Below are positions 35,858 through 43,019 of a DNA stretch of 64,000 nucleotides, one piece after another. Made by a program: the position numbers and the translations under genes. Location: contig NZ_CP042913.1 of NCBI RefSeq assembly GCF_008065115.1, positions 5,343,257 to 5,407,256 on the forward strand, in the 5' to 3' direction. The DNA comes from Bythopirellula goksoeyrii. Its GTDB lineage: Bacteria; Planctomycetota; Planctomycetia; Pirellulales; Lacipirellulaceae. The first letter of the stretch is position 1; every line of letters begins with the position of its first letter. The notes under the pieces were generated by a model. The model was not told the DNA's origin. It did not search any database and was given only the letters and a program-made list of their open reading frames with translations.

Positions 35858-35887
35858 GCGGCGGTGAGCCAAACCTCGGAACTTGTG
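35858..35887 (-). repeat. Accessory-block boundary repeat 5
   Basis: GCGGTGAGCCAAACCTCGGA then ACTTGTG. A diverged copy of the GCCAAACCCCGGAACTTAG module, 15 bases beyond the 3' end of the minus-strand paiB-like gene. Confidence 0.65.
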
Positions 35888-35901
35888 ACAAGCTCTTGAA
35901 T

Positions 35902-36510
35902 TTAGATATTTTTCTCCATCAAAGAAGCGACCTGACGGTCCATTGGAGAACTGGATTGCCTCAATTGATGCATCACACTCTTCTGGTCTTCTAAGCTTTT
36001 ATTCTGATTGAGCTTGAAGCTTGTCTCCACCTCTGCAACTTCAACTTGGAACGCAACGATACTTGAAAGCAGTTGCATATATCTTTCGTCAGAATGGTTA
36101 AGTGACCAGGGGGCGCTCTTCTCATCTTCATAGTGAGATACCAAAGAGTCAATAAAATTCACTACTAGCTCTTCTTCGCTGAGGATGGAAAGTGGGCCTC
36201 TCACAGTAACGGCAGTGTAGTTCCAGGTTGGAACATTAAAGTCTGAAGCATAATAAGATGGGGAGATATAAGAGTGAGGGCCTGTGAAAATAACCGTCGC
36301 TGTTGTATGTAGGTCCCAACTTTTCCACTGAGGGTTTGCCTTGGCGATATGGCCGCAAAGATAGCGTTCATCATCCGTCAGAAGAAAAGGTGTATGAGTG
36401 TCATGTATCCTGCCTCCTTCCGTAGTTAACAAAAGGCCAAAACTCTGCTCTCGGATGAAAGCATTGGTCAGAGAGGGATCGGTCACTCGAAAACTTGAGG
36501 GTGTGTACAT
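35902..36510 (-). CDS. FMN-binding PaiB-like protein
   Basis: The 202-residue product matches the PaiB family: MYTPSSFRVTD at the N-terminus, HTPFLLTDD, LCGHIAKANPQWK, the GPHSYISPSYYAS motif and NVPTWNYTAVTVRGPL. It ends in a PaiB-type helical tail (LNQNKSLEDQKSVMHQL). The fold is an FMN-binding split barrel. B. subtilis PaiB is described as a transcriptional repressor of sporulation and degradative enzymes, and a heme/flavin role is possible. Its paiA acetyltransferase partner is absent, so this is an isolated copy. Confidence 0.88.
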   Translation of the reverse strand: MYTPSSFRVTDPSLTNAFIREQSFGLLLTTEGGRIHDTHTPFLLTDDERYLCGHIAKANPQWKSWDLHTTATVIFTGPHSYISPSYYASDFNVPTWNYTAVTVRGPLSILSEEELVVNFIDSLVSHYEDEKSAPWSLNHSDERYMQLLSSIVAFQVEVAEVETSFKLNQNKSLEDQKSVMHQLRQSSSPMDRQVASLMEKNI

Positions 36511-36900
36511 TTGCTAATCTTAGGTTGGGATGTTCTTTGGGAGTCAGTATCTTATCGAATCAATTAGGATGATAATTCAGTGCCCAAGGTTCACTCCCAC
36601 CTACGCAGGTAACAACTTTTTAGTGTAGCATTCCGATCCTAGTTCGCCGTGCAAGATGGCGGTGAAACTGGCGTTGCCAGGACGCGGCGGCCTGCCAAAC
36701 CCAGGAACTTAGCCGCGGCTGCCGTAAGCAGCGGGGGGTCGATAATTCCGCGAGGGTGCCACTTGCCGCCAATAAGTCCATGCCACACAGGCACAAGGTT
36801 GCCGGCTCGGGCAGCGGCACTAGTACTGACTATCTGACGGTTGCGGCAGGTCACGATCAGCGAGTCTGGCAAAATCTAGGAATCTTGCGATATTGGAAGA
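36511..36900. other. Divergent gap carrying boundary repeat 6
   Basis: Holds the promoters of the PaiB-like gene (minus) and the lipoprotein gene (plus), and the composite repeat 36686-36752. No gene supported. Confidence 0.5.
36686..36752 (-). repeat. Accessory-block boundary repeat 6
   Basis: GCCTGCCAAACCCAGGAACT with TTAGCCGCGG, then GCGGGGGGTCGATAATTCCG. It has the first two modules of the family in the same order and orientation as 32875-32928. Confidence 0.65.
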
Positions 36901-37542
36901 ATGCAGCTTCATTCACAAATCTCTTGCCGCGTTCCCATTCTTGTTTTCCTGTGCTTGCTTTCTAATCTCGGTTGTGAAGCTCAAGAGGATGTGAATTTTG
37001 GTGCAAAGGTGAAACCACCGCCAGAGGTGGACGAACCCGAAGCAACTGGATCGAGCAATACTGTTGAGCTTCAGCAGATTGATATCCCTGCCCGAGAACA
37101 TGGTTATCAGCATTTCGACACATGCTTAATCAATTCTGCGGCGGAGTTGCAAACATTTCTTGAGTCTGTAGCCGAGGAGCCTCATTGGAACAAAAAGCCA
37201 GAGTTCATCGAGGCAATAAATAAGTTCGATCTCGACTTTAGTACAGAATCCTTGCTGCTTGTTCGAGACACAGAGGGTTCCGGATCAATCAAAGTCTGGC
37301 TTCAGACACCAGTACTCCTCAACCGCACGCTCGTCATTCGCATTGGAAAAGAACGCCCTGGAATTGCCACGTTGGACATGGCCTATTACTGCTTTGCATT
37401 GGTTGTGCCACGCGGAATGGCCGACTCGGTGAAGATATTCGGCTCCAACACCAGCTCAAGATTTATGCATGACAAAGATGGGAAACGTAAACATCGGCAA
37501 GGACATCGCAAAGACATTGAGCTTGCCCTTGAGGACAATTAG
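36901..37542 (+). CDS. Lipoprotein, function unknown
   Basis: The 213-residue product has a lipoprotein signal ending in the lipobox LSNLGC (about residues 20-25). A charged Pro/Glu linker and a compact domain follow (about 60-190), containing QHFDTCLINSAAELQTFLESV, DFSTESLLLVRDTEGSGSIKV and LDMAYYCFALVVPRG. The C-terminus is Lys/His/Arg-rich. No family was recognised. It is the last gene of the accessory block. Confidence 0.65.
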   Translation: MQLHSQISCRVPILVFLCLLSNLGCEAQEDVNFGAKVKPPPEVDEPEATGSSNTVELQQIDIPAREHGYQHFDTCLINSAAELQTFLESVAEEPHWNKKPEFIEAINKFDLDFSTESLLLVRDTEGSGSIKVWLQTPVLLNRTLVIRIGKERPGIATLDMAYYCFALVVPRGMADSVKIFGSNTSSRFMHDKDGKRKHRQGHRKDIELALEDN

Positions 37543-37874
37543 CACGGATTCTTCACGCCAGTATTCTCTCCAGATCGGCAATTTCTGGAGCAACGCACAA
37601 TCCAACTCCGCGCAGATCAATTCAATCCGCGATCGTCCGCGTTCTATTTCTTGGCCTTAGAAATTCTTGAACAGGAGCGACCAGCGGCAGCTGAGAGTAA
37701 TGCCTCTGTTTGATCTGCTGGTGTATTGGGTCCAAAGGCATCAAAACTAAATAATCAGATATTGCCACAAATTGCTTGATCCGACGGCGCATCGCTGTTA
37801 TCGTGGGGGGCCCAGGGACTTTTACCCCTACAGGTCATGCTAATGCGAGCCTACAACCTCACCCACTCAGAAGC

Positions 37875-37924
37875 CCACTGACGGTCTGCGTACAAAGTTG
37901 CGCAAACCGTCAGTGGTTTTTTTT
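37875..37924 (+). terminator. Strong rho-independent terminator with no evident gene
   Basis: CCACTGACGGT (37875-37885) and ACCGTCAGTGG (37906-37916) form a perfect 11-bp stem, extended by TGCG/CGCA. T8 (37917-37924) follows. It reads on the plus strand. The nearest plus-strand gene ends 330 bases upstream, so it may end an unannotated small RNA or belong to the vanished PEP-CTERM gene. Confidence 0.85.
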
Positions 37925-37939
37925 GTGCTTATCACCTCC

Positions 37940-38008
37940 GATCCCGCGTCATTAGTGCTGCTGGCGTTTGGTGGCCTAGTGGTGGGACTGCGGCGACACC
38001 TGAAGTGA
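37940..38008 (+). pseudogene. Relic of a PEP-CTERM gene (C-terminal tag only)
   Basis: The frame reads SDPASLVLLAFGGLVVGLRR and then HLK-stop. This is a PEP-CTERM tail in which the PEP has decayed (DP in place of EP), with the hydrophobic segment and basic end intact. No upstream coding sequence remains. An intact PEP-CTERM gene starts 65 bases on. Confidence 0.65.
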
Positions 38009-38072
38009 GACTTAATACGCACCCAACTCCTACTCTTTTCTCAATTTTTACTCACACAGAGAGAACTGTCTT

Positions 38073-39077
38073 ATGAACCTCTTGAATTCCACATCCTCCG
38101 CCATCGTCGCCGCCGTCGGCCTCTCGTTCCTCGCCGCCTCGGCCCACGCCAACACGGTTTACTACGCCGAAGTCGGCTTCGGCGATGCCATCGAACGCCA
38201 ACTCATCCCCACTACCCTCGCCGCCAGCACAAATGAGGACATCGTGAGCCTTCCTGGACTCGACCCGCGGGCCGTCGCGCTCGACGTCGACGCGGGTAAG
38301 ATCTACTACACCTTTGGCACCAGTATCGGTCGGGCCAACCTCGATGGCTCCTCTCAGGAAACTGTCATTTCCGGCCTCTTGGGCGGTTCGGGCGACATCG
38401 AGCTCGACACTACGACCGACACGCTCTACTTCTCCGTCGACTCAGGCACCAATGCCGATCGCTCCATCAGCCGCGTCCAGACCGACGGCACGGGCTTGGC
38501 CACGGTCCACACGAACACTAGTCTCGCCCCCAACAACGGCGGCGGACTGACCTACACGATCAACGACGTCGCTAATATCTCCCTCGACACCGACGCCGGG
38601 CGCCTCTACTGGACCAGCGACAACGGCGCCAACGCGGGTAGGATCGCCCTGAACTCCTCCACACTTGCCGGAGGAGGCGTCACCCGCCAATTCACCGCCA
38701 GCGGCCGCGCCGACGCCATTAATAAGATGGACATCGACTTCGACACGAGCACTGTCTACTACACCGTCGGCAGCGATACCCAAGAAGTCCGCTCCTCCAC
38801 ACTTGGCGGCGGGAGCATCACCACCCTCGCCTCCGGCCTCGGCAGCCCGCGCGCCATCGGCATCGATACGACCGATGGTCTCATGTACTTCAGCGTCGGC
38901 GGCACCCTTTACAAGGCAAACCTCGATGGCACCGCTCGCACGTCCGTCTCCGTCAACGGCAGTTCGCTCTACTCCATCGCCGACATCCAGGTCGACACAA
39001 CTCCCATCCCTGAACCGACCTCGCTCTCGCTCCTAGCCCTCAGCGGGCTGGCGCTGTTGGGCCGACGAAGAGTGTGA
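38073..39077 (+). CDS. PEP-CTERM surface protein with YWTD-like beta-propeller repeats
   Basis: The 334-residue product has a signal peptide (about 1-27, ending ASAHA). Its repeats resemble LDL-receptor YWTD propeller blades: ALDVDAGKIYYTFG, ELDTTTDTLYFSV, SLDTDAGRLYWTSD, DIDFDTSTVYYTVG, GIDTTDGLMYFSVG. The C-terminal tag is IPEPTS, then LSLLALSGLALL, then GRRRV. It is predicted to be exported and sorted by an exosortase. Third codon positions are strikingly rich in C compared with the neighbouring genes, suggesting a different expression level or origin. Confidence 0.88.
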   Translation: MNLLNSTSSAIVAAVGLSFLAASAHANTVYYAEVGFGDAIERQLIPTTLAASTNEDIVSLPGLDPRAVALDVDAGKIYYTFGTSIGRANLDGSSQETVISGLLGGSGDIELDTTTDTLYFSVDSGTNADRSISRVQTDGTGLATVHTNTSLAPNNGGGLTYTINDVANISLDTDAGRLYWTSDNGANAGRIALNSSTLAGGGVTRQFTASGRADAINKMDIDFDTSTVYYTVGSDTQEVRSSTLGGGSITTLASGLGSPRAIGIDTTDGLMYFSVGGTLYKANLDGTARTSVSVNGSSLYSIADIQVDTTPIPEPTSLSLLALSGLALLGRRRV

Positions 39078-39786
39078 GCAGTTCTTGCTTTCGGCACCAT
39101 GCCGAAACGCGCTGTCAGAGAGTCGAAATGGATTTCCGATAGCGCAGTGGAATTCACGGACGGGATGACAAACTGCTGATTGTCAAACTCCCCTATCGTT
39201 GCAGCGGTGAGCACAATCTGGTCCAGTTTTGGTTTCCTCGAATCAAGGGCGGTTGGACAATCCTCAGTGCGATGTTACATCAGCATCTCCCACGAAAAAC
39301 TCACTCGGCAGCGCTGTGAGCTTAGGTATCCCGGAAACTATTTCCTCGCCGTCACTTGCATACCATTGGGCACTCGACCAATGTCAATCCACGGACTCTT
39401 TGCAGAGTCTTCGTCGCACTAGGCTGAAATGTGGGTACTCGATCGCAGCCTCTGGAATGGGACACCTATTCATTCATCAGATACAGTTGGCGCAAGCCCT
39501 TACGATGACTCTTGATACATCGAAATAAAAGATGGCTTTCCTCGTTGCTCGACTCAATCGCTCCCCTGCGGGTTGCGGCTATAACTAGCCGCGCTTTGTC
39601 TAGGGAGCATATTGAGACCTGCGCTTGGCCTATTTCTCGGAAAAACCGCCCACAGAAACCCTACAGAAAAATACTGTACATACGTATAGTTTTTGGCCAC
39701 CTGTTCTGCTAGGTTTTTGCTTGTCAGGCAACGCTCCCTCGGGAGCCCGTTTTAGAGCAGAAACCGCATTCTGGAGGGCCCGTTCT
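39078..39786. other. Long non-coding region with a palindromic operator-like site
   Basis: No gene supported. A 99-codon frame at 39229-39528 is low quality. The stretch 39661-39700 holds the palindrome listed separately. CTCCCTCGGGAG (39731-39742) is a small perfect palindrome. Confidence 0.5.
39673..39690. promoter_or_regulatory. Imperfect palindrome upstream of the HTH gene pair (LexA-like spacing)
   Basis: ACTGTACATACGTATAGT fits ACT.TAC....GTA.AGT and lies between A5 and T5 runs, about 97 bases before the GTG at 39787. It is close to CTGT-N8-ACAG, the E. coli LexA box, with one mismatch (ATAG). It could equally be bound by the HTH protein encoded downstream. Confidence 0.4.
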
Positions 39787-40002
39787 GTGGAAAGGCTATT
39801 CTCATCTCGCACCGATCCGCCTCCTTTTGAGAACGGCGAACCGCCCTGGAATGATGACCCCTGGGAGGTGTTTGTTCCCGACGAAGACCAGCGAGATCCG
39901 CTCCCGGAGGTTGGGGATTTTTGGACCGATGACGACGGAGACGAGGTCGAACTGGCACCTTCCCAGCAACGCCGAAGGGAGCCCCAGTCATGTTGGCATT
40001 AG
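39787..40002 (+). CDS. Small acidic protein, first gene of an HTH/zinc-ribbon unit
   Basis: The 71-residue acidic protein has Trp/Pro/Asp-rich composition (PPPFENGEPPWNDDPWEVFV, EVGDFWTDDDGDEVEL). The frame is open from 39625, but GGAGGG lies eight bases before the GTG at 39787, which decides the start. No family known. The next gene overlaps its end by 13 bases, so the two are translationally coupled. Confidence 0.6.
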   Translation: MERLFSSRTDPPPFENGEPPWNDDPWEVFVPDEDQRDPLPEVGDFWTDDDGDEVELAPSQQRRREPQSCWH

Positions 40003-40298
40003 AGCAGGTCCTGGAAATCCGCCGCCTGTTGGATGCGGGGCAACTCTCGCAGCGCAGGATTGCGCTGAAGCTGGGAGTCAGTCGGGGCGTCGTGAATTCC
40101 ATCGCCAACGGTCGCCGTGGTCTGCATGGGCGCGAATCGTGTGTGAGTTATTCCAGGGACGCACCTGAGGTAGTCGCCCACCGCTGCCGAGGCTGCGGGG
40201 CCATGGTCTACATGCCCTGCTTATTGTGCCGGGCTCGCCAGTATCGGCTGAGAAGAGAAGAACAACCACTGGGGTCCCCCAAGTCGCGAGTCGCCTAG
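39990..40298 (+). CDS. Helix-turn-helix protein with C-terminal zinc-ribbon-like motif
   Basis: The 102-residue product has an HTH (about residues 5-42: VLEIRRLLDAGQLSQRRIALKLGVSRGVVNSIANGRRG) and a four-cysteine motif, CRGCGAMVYMPCLLCR (about 67-82), suited to bind zinc. GGGAG precedes the ATG. The family looks like a DNA-binding regulator with a metal site, and I associate similar proteins with many loci in planctomycetes. The target is unknown; the palindrome at 39673 is a candidate. Confidence 0.75.
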   Translation: MLALEQVLEIRRLLDAGQLSQRRIALKLGVSRGVVNSIANGRRGLHGRESCVSYSRDAPEVVAHRCRGCGAMVYMPCLLCRARQYRLRREEQPLGSPKSRVA

Positions 40299-40776
40299 CC
40301 GATTGACAACCGGCATTGCATCGAAATCAGAAGAGCAAGTCTCGACCGCCTCTCGTGGAAAGGTCTCAAATCAGTTGTCAAAGTAAGAAATAGAACACGG
40401 ATGGTCGCGGATTGCGCGGATTTGCGCAGATCAAATCAGAATAGTTACTTTCTTCATCCGCGACGATCCGCTGAATCCGTGTTCTTCCGCGATCTATTTC
40501 TTCTCGCTTCGACTCTTCCCAACAGGCCAGCTTCTCGTTGTATTCGTCACAGACGGAATATGGCAGCGCGTCTGGAGGCCCCGCTAGCCAAATTTTTCTT
40601 TGCTTTTCCTCCCGAGGCTATCGTTTGACATAGGTTTACAGTGGAGCCTTCTCCTCACTCCTACTTTTTCACTCTATCAACGTTTTCATCCAACCTACTT
40701 ATTGCCAGCAGTCACACACTGTCGAGCGATAACTTGTTCCAACCAACCCTATTAATTCTCTGCTGAAAGTTCAGGC
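40299..40776. other. Non-coding gap with inverted repeat
   Basis: Contains the 40384-40505 inverted repeat. The rest, ending in pyrimidine-rich DNA before the pseudopilin gene, should hold its promoter. Confidence 0.5.
40384..40505. repeat. Inverted repeat of the CGCGGAT family
   Basis: AGAAATAGAACACGGATGGT at the left and its imperfect complement at the right (ATCCGTGTTC...GATCTATTTCT) enclose short GCGGATT repeats. A second copy lies at about 48155-48268 and a decayed one at about 37550-37655. Confidence 0.7.
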
Positions 40777-41199
40777 ATGTTGATACATCGTCGACGAGCA
40801 AGCCAGGCAGGATGCCAACAATCGCACCGCGGTGTCGCCGCCACGGAGTTGGCACTTGTTCTGCCCCTGTTTGTCATGCTGGTACTGGCCTCGATCGAGG
40901 CGTGCACAATGGTTTTTCTGAATCACAGTCTTTCGATCGCCAGCTATGAAGCAGTTCGTGTAGCAATAAATTTCGACTCAACCAATAGTGACGTGATAGA
41001 TAGGTTTGATACGCTTATCGATGCGCGGGACGTCGCAGGTGCTGCTCTGGCGATTTCGCCAGCGAATGTCGCCACGACGCCTCGTGGAACACAAATCTCA
41101 TTAACTGCCACTGCTCCTTGCGACCAGAACGCTCTATTGCCGCCTTGGTTTTTCGGAGGAAAAACGTTATCGGTCACGACAACGATGGTCAAAGAATAA
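40777..41199 (+). CDS. TadE-type pseudopilin-like protein
   Basis: The 140-residue product has the N-terminal segment GVAATELALVLPLFVMLVLASIEACTMVF (about residues 20-48), which includes the TadE pattern G-x-x-x-E-x-A/L followed by a hydrophobic helix. The rest is outside. TadE/F proteins are minor pseudopilins of Tad (Flp) pili. It is the first of three related genes on this strand. Confidence 0.82.
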   Translation: MLIHRRRASQAGCQQSHRGVAATELALVLPLFVMLVLASIEACTMVFLNHSLSIASYEAVRVAINFDSTNSDVIDRFDTLIDARDVAGAALAISPANVATTPRGTQISLTATAPCDQNALLPPWFFGGKTLSVTTTMVKE

Positions 41200-41237
41200 C
41201 CTTTACTCTCTGCTTTTCTAACCTTGAGGTTCCTGCC

Positions 41238-42392
41238 ATGTTATCCAACTACCAAACAACTCATCGCTTGATCAAATCCGAGAACTGTCGGAAGGGAACC
41301 ATCTCTGTCCTGGCAAGTTTCTTGATTATCGTTTTCTTGGCAAGTGTCGTCCTTTCGGTCGACGTAGCCTACATGCAGTTGTGCCGCACGAGACTTCGCT
41401 CGGCAACGGATGCCGCTGCGCGAGCAGCTGGTGAATCGCTCTCTCGACAGCAAGATCTGGACGCTTCGCGTGAAGCAGCCAAAACGCTTGCCCAAGCCAA
41501 CCTGGTTGCGGGCACTCCGTTGGTGTTAGATGACAGCGACATTGTCTTTGGCAATTCCGAACAGCAGGCAGGTGGCGCCTGGGACTTTGTGGCGGGTGAG
41601 GAACCAATCAATGCGGTCCGAGTCAACGGCCGACGCACGCAAACGGCCCCCTCAGGTAGCATTCCTACGTTGTTCGGTAGGGTCTTTAGTGTGTTTGACT
41701 TCGAGCCAACACAGCTTGCCACCGTGGTCCGCTTGGACCGAGATATTTGCCTTGTCGTGGACCGCTCAAGTTCGATGAAACTCTACCTCACCGATACGGC
41801 ACCTGTAATGTCAACGGGCGATTCGCGATTCTGCCAGACACCGAACATGTCGTTGAGCCGGTGGGGCGCTTTGTCCGTGGCGGTGACCCGTTTCAAGGAT
41901 GCCTTACTCACAACACCACAAACTGAGCATCTGGCACTAGTGTCTTATGGAAGCAACTACTCCGCTTGTGGTCACACCAACTATGCCGCAACAACCAACC
42001 AGGTGCTAAGCGAAAACTACACAGATGCAACAAACGCAATGCAAACTCTTTCGAACACCAAGTTCAACGGCATGACTGATATTTCGGCCGGCATTCTCAG
42101 GGGAATCGAGGTATTGACTTCGGCCCAGGCAAGACCCTATGCCGCGAAGACGATGGTGCTAATGAGTGACGGGGCTTACACACAAGGTGTGCAGCCTAGT
42201 ACGGTAGCACCCCAGGCGGCTGCCGAGGATATCGTCATCCATACCATTTCATTCGGCGAAGCCAATCCGACTGAAATGCAGGCAATTGCCGATGCCACGG
42301 GTGGCAACCACTACATCGCCCCCAACGCCGCGGCCTTACAGGATATCTTTGAAGAGATCGCGTTGACTCTGCCTGTGATGTTTACCGATTGA
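41238..42392 (+). CDS. Tad-type protein with von Willebrand factor A domain
   Basis: A protein of 384 residues from ATG 41238. It has a TadG-like N-terminus: KGTISVLASFLIIVFLASVVLSVDVAYM (about residues 19-46), then LRSATDAAARAAGESL, typical of the Tad domain. A vWA domain follows (about 175-370), with the MIDAS motif DRSSSMKLYL, a conserved Thr/Ser region and the late LMSDGAYTQ. The vWA binds metal and ligands outside the cell. The frame extends upstream to 41118, but the hydrophobic helix fits this start. Confidence 0.85.
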   Translation: MLSNYQTTHRLIKSENCRKGTISVLASFLIIVFLASVVLSVDVAYMQLCRTRLRSATDAAARAAGESLSRQQDLDASREAAKTLAQANLVAGTPLVLDDSDIVFGNSEQQAGGAWDFVAGEEPINAVRVNGRRTQTAPSGSIPTLFGRVFSVFDFEPTQLATVVRLDRDICLVVDRSSSMKLYLTDTAPVMSTGDSRFCQTPNMSLSRWGALSVAVTRFKDALLTTPQTEHLALVSYGSNYSACGHTNYAATTNQVLSENYTDATNAMQTLSNTKFNGMTDISAGILRGIEVLTSAQARPYAAKTMVLMSDGAYTQGVQPSTVAPQAAAEDIVIHTISFGEANPTEMQAIADATGGNHYIAPNAAALQDIFEEIALTLPVMFTD

Positions 42393-42433
42393 GCAAAGCT
42401 CCGTGCGATCTAAAGAATACTCCAGGGGAAACC

Positions 42434-42865
42434 ATGCGTATAAGCAGTAGACAATTTGAAAGAGGCAGTAGCCGCCTTGGCGCTACAGTAGTAGAGTTTG
42501 CGATCTGCTGTCCCGTGCTTTTCTTGTTTACCTTCGCCGCGCTAGAATTCTCGCGGGTGAACATGATTCGGCAAACTGTGGAAAACTCGGTGTACGAAGG
42601 TTGTCGGCGAGGCATCGTTCCCGGTGCCACAGCGGCAAACGTTGAAGCCGCCGCGCGATTCGTGCTCGATGCAACATTGATTTCAGGTGCCCAGGTTACC
42701 GTAACTCCGAGCGTAATCACCGAAGACACTACGAACGTTAGTGTCGCGGTCATGGTTCCTACCAATGCAAATTCCTGGGTGGCGCCGTTCTTCTTTACCG
42801 ACACGCAAATCGCCAGCAACCTGACCATGCGACGCGAACGCGGGCTCAGTAGCAACATCGACTAA
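42434..42865 (+). CDS. TadE-type pseudopilin-like protein
   Basis: The 143-residue product starts MRISSRQFERGSSRLGATVV. GGGGA lies five bases upstream and decides the start; the frame opens at 42389. The hydrophobic segment with the GATVVEFAICCPVLFLFTFAALEFSR pattern (about residues 15-40) is the TadE signature. Downstream it resembles the first TadE-like gene. No ATPase, platform or secretin gene is nearby. Confidence 0.82.
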   Translation: MRISSRQFERGSSRLGATVVEFAICCPVLFLFTFAALEFSRVNMIRQTVENSVYEGCRRGIVPGATAANVEAAARFVLDATLISGAQVTVTPSVITEDTTNVSVAVMVPTNANSWVAPFFFTDTQIASNLTMRRERGLSSNID

Positions 42866-42878
42866 CGGTCAACCCAAG

Positions 42879-42948
42879 CCGGAGGACTATGTCCTCCGGG
42901 ACCGGCTTGAACGCTCTCTCACTATTCCCGGACCACGTGGTGGTCCGG
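42879..42948. repeat. REP-like palindrome pair after the pseudopilin genes
   Basis: CCGGAGGACTATGTCCTCCG at 42879-42899 and CCGGACCACGTGGTGGTCCG at 42928-42948. The same two-unit arrangement as at the RAYT gene. It is placed 3' of the last TadE-like gene. Confidence 0.9.
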
Positions 42949-43019
42949 CTAGTGAGTAGGTGTAGCAGTGAATTGCCAAGGTAGCTGCTCAAGCATGGTC
43001 TCATGGACCAAGATGGGCT

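Larger units (their letters stand above)
37543..38072. other. Gap with degenerate repeat, terminator and PEP-CTERM relic
   Basis: A degenerate copy of the GCGGAT-type inverted repeat lies at about 37550-37655. The terminator (37875-37924) and the PEP-CTERM tail relic (about 37940-38008) follow. No intact gene. Confidence 0.6.

Noticed and set aside
39229-39528. 99-codon plus-strand frame upstream of the HTH pair
   Set aside because: Ordinary composition for non-coding DNA, no recognisable motif, and no ribosome binding site found.
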